DNA from: Actinomycetes bacterium
Lineage (GTDB): Bacteria > Actinomycetota > Actinomycetes > Streptosporangiales > Streptosporangiaceae
Assembly: GCA_023425615.1 (NCBI GenBank)
Contig: JAFACJ010000215.1
Location: 1-8,903, forward strand
Direction of reading: 5' to 3'
DNA: 8,903 nucleotides
Of this stretch, positions 1-6,424 are shown piece after piece (the stretch's first letter is position 1; each line of letters starts with the position of its first letter). Under the pieces are notes generated by a model. It saw only the letters and a program-made list of their open reading frames with translations, was not told the origin of the DNA and searched no databases. A program made the translations under genes and the position numbers.

Positions 1-25
1 CTAGGTTCGAGTCCTGGTACCCCAG
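1..25 (+). tRNA. tRNA-Gln, 3' end only (cut by window edge)
   Basis: Bases 1-17 form a T arm: a 5-bp stem (CTAGG with CCTGG, including one T-G pair) around the loop TTCGAGT. This is followed by a 7-nt acceptor strand TACCCCA (18-24) and discriminator G (25). The acceptor strand TACCCCA with discriminator G implies a tRNA starting TGGGGTA, which is characteristic of bacterial tRNA-Gln. The CCA tail is not encoded, as is common in Streptomyces-like actinomycetes. The anticodon lies outside the window, so CTG versus TTG is unknown. A strong terminator follows at 43-71. Identity as a tRNA 3' end is well supported by the T arm; the glutamine assignment rests on recalled acceptor sequences. Confidence 0.75.
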
Positions 26-42
26 CTTTCAGCCTGACCTGC

Positions 43-71
43 GGCGGGAGTCTCATCGAGACCCCGCCTTT
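43..71 (+). terminator. Intrinsic terminator of the tRNA-Gln transcript
   Basis: GGCGGG (43-48) pairs with CCCGCC (63-68) and GTCTC (50-54) pairs with GAGAC (58-62). This gives an 11-bp stem with a single bulged A at 49 and a 3-nt loop ATC. The stem is followed by TTT (69-71). It lies 17 nt after the tRNA 3' end in the same direction, so it most likely ends the tRNA transcript. The T tract is short, which is usual for actinobacterial terminators. Confidence 0.75.
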
Positions 72-85
72 GTCGTGATCACGAC
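72..85. repeat. 14-bp perfect palindrome GTCGTGATCACGAC
   Basis: GTCGTGA is immediately followed by its exact reverse complement TCACGAC, directly after the T tract of the tRNA-Gln terminator. A perfect 14-bp palindrome without a spacer could be a dimeric regulator site, a structural extension of the terminator, or chance in GC-rich DNA. No gene start lies next to it on either strand within the window, so an operator role is not supported by context. The palindrome itself is certain; its function is unknown. Confidence 0.5.
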
Positions 86-190
86 CATCTCCCCGGGGCG
101 GTCCGGCGTCCTGGCCACGGTGACTGAAGTGTTTCCTTCGGCTCGGGTGGCGCTCGGGCGATCGGTGAAACCACCGGCGCCATTTCGCCG

Positions 191-224
191 TAAAGGAAAA
201 CAACTCGCGGGCGGCTTGGCCGCC
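191..224 (-). terminator. Probable terminator of the catabolic operon
   Basis: Read on the minus strand, GGCGGC-CAA-GCCGCC (224 to 210) makes a 6-bp all-GC stem with a 3-nt loop. After six further bases (CGCGAG) comes a T-rich run, TTGTTTTCCTTT, down to about 192. It begins 44 nt downstream of the stop codon of the last gene, CoA-transferase subunit B at 269. The distance between stem and T-run is longer than ideal, so this is a plausible rather than certain intrinsic terminator. No better candidate is seen between 72 and 268. Confidence 0.45.
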
Positions 225-268
225 TTCGACGAGGCAGGTGCCCTTGCCGTGCCCGAAGGGTGCCCTGG

Positions 269-907
269 TCAGGGGGTGTCGGTCAGGAGGGGGACTTCCA
301 GGCGGGTCCGTAGTTCCTCGATGGGGGTGTCGAAGGATTCGAGGACGTGGACGCCGGCGGGGGTGATGTCGAAGACGGCGTGGTCGGTGTAGACGCGGCT
401 GACGCAGGCGACGCCCGTCAAGGGATAGGTGCAGGACGGCACCAGCTTGGGGGAGCCGTTCTTCGCGAAGAGCGTCATCATCACGTAGACCTGCTTGGCG
501 CCGATGGCCAGGTCCATGGCGCCGCCGACGGCGGGGATCGAGCCGGGGGCGCCGGTGTCCCAGTTGGCGAGGTCGCCGCCGGCCGAGACCTGGAAGGCGC
601 CCATGACGCACACGTCGAGGTGGCCGCCGCGCATCATGGCGAAGGAGTCGGCGTGGTGGAAGTACGCGGCTCCGGGGAGTTCGGTGACGGGGACCTTGCC
701 GGCGTTGGTGAGGTCGGGGTCGATCTCGTCGCCGACGGCCGCGGGGCCCATGCCCAGCATGCCGTTCTCGGTGTGGAGGACGACGCCGAGCTCGGCCGGG
801 AGGTGGTCGGCGACCTTGGTGGGCTGGCCGATGCCGAGGTTGACGAAGCTGCCCGGCGCGATGTCGCGGGCGACCCGGGCCGCGAGCTGATCGGGGGTGA
901 GGGTCAT
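269..907 (-). CDS. pcaJ: 3-oxoacid (probably 3-oxoadipate) CoA-transferase, subunit B
   Basis: Cytoplasmic beta subunit of a family I CoA-transferase, 212 aa, the usual subunit B length. With subunit A it moves CoA from succinyl-CoA to a 3-oxo acid. The N-terminal NLGIGQPT stretch (about residues 23-30) and LHTENGMLG (44-52) match the family. Glu47 in TENG corresponds to the catalytic glutamate that forms the CoA thioester; most homologues have SENG, so Thr for Ser is a small deviation. The ATG at 907 shares one base with the TGA of subunit A (TGATG), and a GGGAG lies about seven bases upstream inside the A gene, so translation is coupled. It is the last gene of the operon. The preference for 3-oxoadipate over acetoacetate is inferred from the PcaF-type thiolase gene next door; an acetoacetate:succinyl-CoA transferase remains possible. 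Confidence 0.88.
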   Translation of the reverse strand: MTLTPDQLAARVARDIAPGSFVNLGIGQPTKVADHLPAELGVVLHTENGMLGMGPAAVGDEIDPDLTNAGKVPVTELPGAAYFHHADSFAMMRGGHLDVCVMGAFQVSAGGDLANWDTGAPGSIPAVGGAMDLAIGAKQVYVMMTLFAKNGSPKLVPSCTYPLTGVACVSRVYTDHAVFDITPAGVHVLESFDTPIEELRTRLEVPLLTDTP

Positions 908-1602
908 CAGCGGGCTCCCTGCACGGTGTAGTGGCGCGGCTCGACCTGGACGACGCGGTCGACGTAGATGCTCGGGGTGATGACGGCCTCGGGGTCCAGT
1001 GCCCCGGCCTCCACGATCGAGGAGACCTGGACGATGGTCGTGGTGGCGGCCGTGGCCATCACCGGGCCGAAGTTCCGCGCGGTCTTGCGGTACACGAGGT
1101 TGCCCATCGTGTCGGCCTTGTCCGCCGAGATCAGCGCTACGTCGCCCTTGATCGGGTACTCCAGGAGGTACTCGCGCCCGTCGATCACGCGGGTCTCCTT
1201 GCCCTCGGCGAGCGGAGTGCCGACGGCCGTCGGGCAGTAGAACGCGCCGATGCCCGCGCCCGCCGCCCGCATCCGCTCGGCGAGGTTGCCCTGCGGGACG
1301 ACTTCGAGCTCGATCTCCCCGCGGCGGTAGAGGTCGTCGAAGACGTAGGAGTCGACCTGCCGGGGGAAGGAGCACAGGACCTTCCGCACCCGGCCCGCCT
1401 TCAGCAGGGCGGCCAGGCCCACCTCGCCGTTGCCCGCGTTGTTGGACACGATGGTGAGGTCGCCCGCGCCGTGCCGGATCAGGGCGTCGATCAGATCGAA
1501 CGGCATCCCGGCCAGGCCGAAGCCGCCCACGAGGACGGTGTCGCCGTCCTTGACGACGCGCACCGCCTCGTCCGGCGACGCGAAGATCTGCGCTTTGCTC
1601 AC
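907..1602 (-). CDS. pcaI: 3-oxoacid (probably 3-oxoadipate) CoA-transferase, subunit A
   Basis: Alpha subunit of the family I CoA-transferase, 231 aa. The segment DGDTVLVGGFGLAGMP (about residues 19-34) fits the family signature 1 with its GGF-x3-G-x-P core, and the following NNAGNGEVGLAALL and the later PTAVGT and EYPIKGD stretches are typical of subunit A. I chose the GTG at 1602 because GGGGGAG (1607-1613) sits four bases upstream and because homologues begin close to this point; the same frame stays open far upstream through the thiolase gene, but that part has no CoA-transferase character. The GTG overlaps the thiolase stop by four bases (GTGA). Together with subunit B it would activate a 3-oxo acid such as 3-oxoadipate to its CoA ester for the thiolase. 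Confidence 0.88.
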   Translation of the reverse strand: MSKAQIFASPDEAVRVVKDGDTVLVGGFGLAGMPFDLIDALIRHGAGDLTIVSNNAGNGEVGLAALLKAGRVRKVLCSFPRQVDSYVFDDLYRRGEIELEVVPQGNLAERMRAAGAGIGAFYCPTAVGTPLAEGKETRVIDGREYLLEYPIKGDVALISADKADTMGNLVYRKTARNFGPVMATAATTTIVQVSSIVEAGALDPEAVITPSIYVDRVVQVEPRHYTVQGAR

Positions 1603-2786
1603 GCTGCTCCCCCAGTGACGTTCTCCAGGACCACGGCGAGCGCCTGGCCCACGCCGATGCAGATCGCGGCGACACCGTACCGTTCCCGCTTCTCGACCAG
1701 GACCTTGGCGAGGGTGCCGAGGATCCGGGCGCCCGAGGCGCCGAGCGGATGGCCGATCGCGATCGCGCCGCCCCTGACGTTGACGATCCCGGGGTCGATC
1801 CCCCAAGCGTCGACGCAGGCGAGCGACTGGACTGCGAACGCCTCGTTCAGCTCGACGGCGCCCACCCGGTCCCAGCCGATGCCGGAGCGTTCCAACGCCC
1901 TGGCGGCGGCCTCGACCGGGGCGAACCCGAAGGACTGGGGCTCCAGCGCGGACGCGCCGCGCCCCGCGATCCGGGCGACGGGGTCGAGCCCGATCCGCCC
2001 GGCGGCGGCCTCCGAGCCGAGCAGTACCGCGGAGGCGCCGTCGTTGAGCGGCGAGGCGTTGCCCGCGGTGATCGTGCCGTCGTGCCGGAAACTCGGCTTG
2101 AGCCCGGCGAGCTTCTCCGGCGTGGAACCGGCGCGGATGCTCTCGTCGCGGGTCAGGTCGACGCCGTCGACGGCGACCACCAGGTCGTCGTAGAAACCCT
2201 CGTCCCATGCCGCCGCCGCGAGCCGGTGCGAGCGGGCGGCGAACTCGTCCTGCCGCTCCCTCGGGATCGCGAACCGCTCCCGCAACTGCTCGTTGGCCTC
2301 GCCGAGGGACACCGTCCACTCCGCCGGCATCCGCGCGTTGACCAGGCGCCAGCCGAGTGTCGTCGAAACGGCTGTCGCGTCGCCCGCGGGAAACGCCCGG
2401 TCGGGTTTCGGCAGCACCCACGGCGCCCGGGTCATCGACTCCACGCCGCCGACGAGCACGACGTCGGCGTCACCGGTGTCGATCGTGCGGGAGCCGATGA
2501 TCGCGGCGTCGAGCGACGAGCCGCACAGCCGGTTGACCGTGGTCGCGGGCACCGACACCGGCAGCCCGGCGAGCAGCCCGGCCATCCGGCCGACGTTGCG
2601 GTTGTCCTCGCCCGCCTGGTTCGCGCACCCCCACACGATCTCGCCGATCCCGGCCGGGTCCAGTCCCGGCGCCTTCGCGAGCACACCGGTGATCGCGGTC
2701 GCCGCGAGGTCGTCGGGACGGACGCCGGAGAGCGCCCCGTTGAACCGGCCGAAGGGGGTGCGGGCCGCCGCGTAGACGAAAGCCAT
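1599..2786 (-). CDS. pcaF: 3-oxoadipyl-CoA thiolase (acetyl-CoA acyltransferase)
   Basis: Thiolase of 395 aa that cleaves a 3-oxoacyl-CoA with CoA to acetyl-CoA plus a shortened acyl-CoA; for 3-oxoadipyl-CoA the products are acetyl-CoA and succinyl-CoA. The nucleophile is Cys88 in VNRLCGSS. Other landmarks are NEAFA (314-318), GGAIAIGHPLGASGAR (339-354) with catalytic His346, and Cys376 in CIGVGQ. The GCANQAGEDNRNV segment (53-65) and the TTLGWRLVN segment (142-150) match PcaF/PaaJ-type thiolases better than general acetoacetyl-CoA thiolases. Where many homologues have GVGQG there is GVGQA (Ala382), a small change near the active site. The start at 2786 has AGGTG (2794-2798) seven bases upstream, overlapping the stop of the CocE-type gene. 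Physiological substrate is inferred from family and the linked CoA-transferase genes. Confidence 0.87.
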   Translation of the reverse strand: MAFVYAAARTPFGRFNGALSGVRPDDLAATAITGVLAKAPGLDPAGIGEIVWGCANQAGEDNRNVGRMAGLLAGLPVSVPATTVNRLCGSSLDAAIIGSRTIDTGDADVVLVGGVESMTRAPWVLPKPDRAFPAGDATAVSTTLGWRLVNARMPAEWTVSLGEANEQLRERFAIPRERQDEFAARSHRLAAAAWDEGFYDDLVVAVDGVDLTRDESIRAGSTPEKLAGLKPSFRHDGTITAGNASPLNDGASAVLLGSEAAAGRIGLDPVARIAGRGASALEPQSFGFAPVEAAARALERSGIGWDRVGAVELNEAFAVQSLACVDAWGIDPGIVNVRGGAIAIGHPLGASGARILGTLAKVLVEKRERYGVAAICIGVGQALAVVLENVTGGAA

Positions 2787-2792
2787 GCTCGA

Positions 2793-4514
2793 TCACCTCT
2801 CCACCGTGAACGGCAGCACGAGCCGTGAGGGGTGGGCGGCGTCGCGGTAGATCTTGTGGGTGACGGGGCGGCCCACCGGCAGGTGGAAGGCGTCCGGCGG
2901 CAGCAGGGAGTTGTGCTCGTCGGCCAGCGGTTCGTCGTTGGACAGCTCCACGACGAGCTTGTGGCCGGGCAGGAACGTCGCCGCGAAGGGGTAGATCCGC
3001 AGTACGTATTCCTCGATCTTGCCCGGTTCGACCGGCACCGCGCGGGTGTGCGGGTGGTGGGGGTCGCCCTCGGTGGTGCGTTCCTCGTCGAGTTCGCGGT
3101 GCGAGGCTTTGAGGTAGGCGGTGGTGATGAGCTGCCGCTTGCCGCCGGGTGCCTCGTCCCAGAACCGCATGATGAAGTTGGTGTCGGGCTGGTCGATCTC
3201 GGCGAAGAGGTGTGCGGCTCCTTGGCCGATCAGTTGGGTGGGCTCGTGGAACGGCTCGGTGCTCCAGCTCAGCATCTCCACCTTGTCGGTGACGGTCAGC
3301 GGTGCCTGGTAGAAGCCGTCGGGGGCGGCGTGTTCGGCGCCCATGGGTTCGGGTTCGAAGGACAGCTTGCGGCGCGGGCGCAGGTAGAGCGACCGGTACT
3401 CGATCTCCTTCGGCGGCCACTGCGTGCCGGTGATGGTCTCACGCGAGCCCTCGACGTGGACGGTGACGGCGGGTTCGTCCATGATCCCGTTGTCGACGCC
3501 CTTGAGCCAGTACTCGTACCAGCGGAACATCTTGTCGTGCTCTTCGATGAAGGGCCGCGACTGCATCGGCGGGTAGGGGCCGATGTCGAGCTTCTTCGGG
3601 CCCTTCAGCCGGTTGAAGACCTCGATGGTGCCGTCCATCGTCCAGCCTCGGCCCTGGTCGATCTGGAGCCAGACCGGGATGTCGATGGCGGGAGCGAGCG
3701 TGACCGGGTTGCGCTCCTCGTACCACTCGCCGTCCACCTCGTTCATCACGATGTCGAACCATGCCTCGTGGTTCGTCGGGTAGTGCAGCACGTGCACGAG
3801 GTTCGGCCAGGCGGCGACGTCGGGGTCCCGGAGCCGCTCGGCGACCTTCTCCTTGATCTCCTCGGGGGAGTAGGTCTCCAGCATGCGGGACTTGACGCGG
3901 TCGGTGAAGGCCCAGCCGGAGTCGCCGCCGCGGCCCTCGCGGGCGGCGCGCGGCATGAACCACATGACGCCGCCGTGATAGGTGGTCTCGTAGAAGTCGT
4001 AGTGGCCGCCGCTGACGAAGATCGCCTTCAGGCTCGGCGGGCGCTCGGCCGCGGCCAGCACCTGCATCGAGCCGAAGTAGGAGATGCCGATCATGCCGAC
4101 GTTGCCGTCGCACCACGGCTGCGCGGCGACCCACTCGATGAAGTCGTACGCGTCCTGGCCGAGGGAGACGCCGCCGGCGTTGTAGTTGCCGATGTGCTCG
4201 CCCTCGGAGGCGCCGGATCCGCGCAGGTCGCCGATGACGTGGACGTAGCCCTCCTTGACGACGCGCGCGATGTCGCCCGCCTCGATGCAGCCGTCCCACA
4301 TCGGGCTGGGGCGCCGCTGCGGCGGGGTCGTGAGCGCGAGGGCCTGCAGTTCCTTGCCGTACGGGCTGAGCGCGACGAGCGCCGGACGCGGCTTGTCGTC
4401 CATGCCCTGGTAGGTGTCGGCGGCCAGCGTGATGCCGTCGCGCATCGGCACGCGGAGGTCCTTGCGGACGGCGATCTCGTCCTGGCCCGCCTGGATGGTC
4501 TGGAAGTCGACCAT
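2793..4514 (-). CDS. CocE/NonD-type alpha/beta hydrolase
   Basis: Protein of 573 aa in the X-Pro dipeptidyl-peptidase S15/CocE family: an N-terminal alpha/beta-hydrolase with a helical cap, and from about residue 375 a beta-rich C-terminal jelly-roll domain. Typical early landmarks are VPMRDGITLAADTY (22-35) and GDLRGSGASEGE (95-106). Ser145 in GISYFGS is the nucleophile, and Asp294 in GWTMDG aligns with the triad aspartate. The position that normally reads GPWxH reads GPYPPMQSRP (312-321), so the usual catalytic histidine is absent there; His326 in EEHDK may substitute. Known members hydrolyse esters or amides such as cocaine or beta-lactam esters. No signal peptide is seen, so it is cytoplasmic. 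The ATG at 4514 has AGAGGAG six bases upstream. The frame is open further upstream, but that part overlaps the metallo-hydrolase gene. Substrate unknown. Confidence 0.85.
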   Translation of the reverse strand: MVDFQTIQAGQDEIAVRKDLRVPMRDGITLAADTYQGMDDKPRPALVALSPYGKELQALALTTPPQRRPSPMWDGCIEAGDIARVVKEGYVHVIGDLRGSGASEGEHIGNYNAGGVSLGQDAYDFIEWVAAQPWCDGNVGMIGISYFGSMQVLAAAERPPSLKAIFVSGGHYDFYETTYHGGVMWFMPRAAREGRGGDSGWAFTDRVKSRMLETYSPEEIKEKVAERLRDPDVAAWPNLVHVLHYPTNHEAWFDIVMNEVDGEWYEERNPVTLAPAIDIPVWLQIDQGRGWTMDGTIEVFNRLKGPKKLDIGPYPPMQSRPFIEEHDKMFRWYEYWLKGVDNGIMDEPAVTVHVEGSRETITGTQWPPKEIEYRSLYLRPRRKLSFEPEPMGAEHAAPDGFYQAPLTVTDKVEMLSWSTEPFHEPTQLIGQGAAHLFAEIDQPDTNFIMRFWDEAPGGKRQLITTAYLKASHRELDEERTTEGDPHHPHTRAVPVEPGKIEEYVLRIYPFAATFLPGHKLVVELSNDEPLADEHNSLLPPDAFHLPVGRPVTHKIYRDAAHPSRLVLPFTVER

Positions 4515-4528
4515 GCGAAGCTCCTCTG

Positions 4529-5467
4529 TCACGGGTTCTGGGTGAAGTGCGTGCGGTAGCCGTGCATCGACGTGAAGAACGGCGACGGCTCCAGGGTGGG
4601 ATCGGCGGTGTAGCCGACCTCCTGGGCCACGGGCGCGAAGGGGGAGTAGGGCGAGTCCGTCTCCAGGAGCCCCGCGCACAGGCAGGCGTGTGCCGCCTCG
4701 CCGACCCGGCCCTCGATGTCGAGGCTCTCCCGGAGAGCCTCCTCCGCCTGCCGCGCGTCGAGTTCGACGCCGTAGGGCGTGCCGTCGGTACGGCGGTAGG
4801 GATGCCCGAGGTAGAGGTGCCGCGGACGGACCTTGTCGCGCAGGTACTCCAGGCTCGCGCGGTAGGCGGCCGGGTCCTCGAAGCCGGGGAAGCCGTTGGC
4901 GGCACCGTGCACCTGGACCGCGTCGCCGACGAACACGTCGTCCTGGCCGTCGATCACATAGGCCACCGAACCGGACGTGTGGCCGGGGATCGCGTGGACG
5001 GAGACGGTGACGCCGCCGCCGAGGGAGAGCGTCTCGCCTCCCTTGACGAGCATGGTCGGCTCCATCTCGCCGGAGATGACCGCGTTCGCCGCGGCCGTCA
5101 CCTTCGCCGCGCCCTCAGGGTCGTTCAAGTACCGTCCCCGACCGGCGAGGTACTCCTCGACGTGGGCGCGGCGTGAGCGCAGCAGCGGGGCGTCGGCCTC
5201 GTGGATCACGACCTGTGCGCGCCGTCCGGTCAGCTCCCACAGGGCGTGGGCTCCGCCGACGTGGTCGATGTGGCCGTGGGTCAGCAGGATCCAGCGCACG
5301 TCCTCGATCCGCCGCCCGATGGCCTCCAGCGCGGGGGCCATGCCCTCGGCGGGGGACGAGGCGATGCCGGTGTCGACGATGGCCGGCTCCGGCGCGTCGA
5401 TGAAGAAGCTGTAGAGACCGAACCGACCCCACGGCGACACGAGGGGATGGACTTTCACTGAGGGCAT
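4529..5467 (-). CDS. Metallo-beta-lactamase-fold hydrolase, lactonase/glyoxalase II-like
   Basis: Protein of 312 aa with the full metal-binding set of the MBL fold: THGHIDH (His64, His66, Asp68, His69), His163 in PGHTSGS, Asp182 in VGDAV and His222 in GHPY. This predicts a dinuclear zinc (or iron) hydrolase, with lactones, thioesters or esters as family-level substrates. There is no signal peptide, which argues against a periplasmic or exported beta-lactamase. About 80 residues after His222 form a C-terminal extension with two Cys residues (CLC), not assigned to a known domain. The ATG at 5467 is preceded by AAAGGAG with four bases between. The gene sits in the middle of the operon, between two alpha/beta hydrolase genes; a ring-opening or thioester-cleaving step of the same pathway is a reasonable inference. 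Confidence 0.85.
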   Translation of the reverse strand: MPSVKVHPLVSPWGRFGLYSFFIDAPEPAIVDTGIASSPAEGMAPALEAIGRRIEDVRWILLTHGHIDHVGGAHALWELTGRRAQVVIHEADAPLLRSRRAHVEEYLAGRGRYLNDPEGAAKVTAAANAVISGEMEPTMLVKGGETLSLGGGVTVSVHAIPGHTSGSVAYVIDGQDDVFVGDAVQVHGAANGFPGFEDPAAYRASLEYLRDKVRPRHLYLGHPYRRTDGTPYGVELDARQAEEALRESLDIEGRVGEAAHACLCAGLLETDSPYSPFAPVAQEVGYTADPTLEPSPFFTSMHGYRTHFTQNP

Positions 5468-5500
5468 GGCTCTCCTTTCGAGCTCCGTGGGGTGGGCGGG

Positions 5501-6421
5501 TCAGCGCGCGAGGAAGTCGCGGGTCTCCTCGTAGGCACGGCGGTATTCCGGTATCCACGAGAAGTGCTGCACGAATCCGTGCCCCGCGCCGGCGTACCGG
5601 CTGACGGTCGCGGCCACGCCCGCGTCCTTCAGCCTCCGGCCGTAGAGTTCGCCCTCGTCCCGCATCGGGTCGAACTCGCCGGTGATGATCAGCGCGGGCG
5701 GCAGCCCGGTGAGGTCCGCCCGCTTGATCGGGGAGACGCGGGGGTCCGCCGGGTCGGCGCCGCTGTCGATGTAGAAGGCGTTGAACGGCTTCAGCCCGGC
5801 CGTCTCCAGTCCGTAGCCGACGGCGTTCTCCCGCAGCGACGCATAGCGGTCGACGTCGAAGTCCAGGTCGAGCGACGGGTAGAACAGCACCTGGTGGGTG
5901 ATCCGGTCGAATCCGTCGTCGTGCGCCATACCGGCGACCGCGGCGACGAACGTGCCGCCGGAGCTGTCACCGGCGATGGCCAGCGTCGTGCCGTCCCAGC
6001 CCAGGGCCTCGCCGTTCTCGGCGGCCCAGCGGACCGCGGCGTAGCAGTCCTCGAGACCGGCGGGGAAGGCGTGCTCGGGCGCCAGCCGGTAGCCGACGGA
6101 GACGACCTTGAGGCCGGTCGCCTCGGCCAGGGAGCGCGCGACGTGGTCGTGCGTCTCCAGGCTGCCGAGGAAGAACGCGCCGCCGTGGAAGTAGACGAGG
6201 ACGCCGTACGCGTCGGCCTCGACCGGCGTGTAGATCCGTACCGGGACCTCGCCCGCGGAGGTCTTCGCGGTGAGGTCCTCGACGGAGTGGAGCGGCAGGC
6301 GGTCGGCGAGGGGAGGGACATGGGACTCCTCGCCGGCGCGCATCGCCTCCGGGTTCAGCGGACCGGGAGGCGGAGCGGGCATACCGGCGAGGGCACGGGC
6401 GATGTCGGGGTGCAGCGGCAT
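5501..6421 (-). CDS. HSL-family alpha/beta hydrolase (esterase)
   Basis: Protein of 306 aa with all hallmarks of the hormone-sensitive-lipase (alpha/beta hydrolase fold-3) group. The oxyanion-hole motif is HGGAFFLGS (79-87), the nucleophile Ser153 lies in GDSSGG, Asp251 lies in EFDPMRDEG, and His281 lies in AGHGF. The YRLAPEH segment (111-117) is also typical. These enzymes hydrolyse short-chain carboxylic esters, often small or aromatic ones, in the cytoplasm; no signal peptide or membrane segment is visible. The start at 6421 lies three bases after the stop of the FAD monooxygenase gene; only a weak GGAAG lies about ten bases upstream, so it probably depends on coupled translation. Within the operon it is a candidate for cleaving an ester produced or exposed by the monooxygenase. 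Exact substrate unknown. Confidence 0.88.
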   Translation of the reverse strand: MPLHPDIARALAGMPAPPPGPLNPEAMRAGEESHVPPLADRLPLHSVEDLTAKTSAGEVPVRIYTPVEADAYGVLVYFHGGAFFLGSLETHDHVARSLAEATGLKVVSVGYRLAPEHAFPAGLEDCYAAVRWAAENGEALGWDGTTLAIAGDSSGGTFVAAVAGMAHDDGFDRITHQVLFYPSLDLDFDVDRYASLRENAVGYGLETAGLKPFNAFYIDSGADPADPRVSPIKRADLTGLPPALIITGEFDPMRDEGELYGRRLKDAGVAATVSRYAGAGHGFVQHFSWIPEYRRAYEETRDFLAR

Positions 6422-6424
6422 GGC

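Noticed and set aside
163..176. 5-bp hairpin CGGTG-AAAC-CACCG considered as operon terminator
   Set aside because: No T-run follows on either strand, and the stem at 210-224 with a T-rich run is the better candidate.
263..274. Small inverted repeat CCCT-GGTC-AGGG at the stop codon of the last gene
   Set aside because: Only four base pairs, it overlaps the stop codon, and no T-run follows; likely chance.
75..392. Plus-strand open frame of 105 codons starting after the tRNA terminator
   Set aside because: It starts inside the 14-bp palindrome, has no convincing ribosome binding site, runs into the end of the CoA-transferase gene on the other strand, and has an Arg/Ser-rich sequence without recognisable features.
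1749..2828. Plus-strand open frame opposite the thiolase gene
   Set aside because: Antisense shadow rich in Arg and Pro; the thiolase motifs on the other strand are complete.
2832..4559. Long plus-strand open frame (575 codons) opposite the CocE-type gene
   Set aside because: Mirror frame of a well-supported hydrolase gene. Its composition is repetitive (VDVDG, VVVAD types) and no motif is seen.
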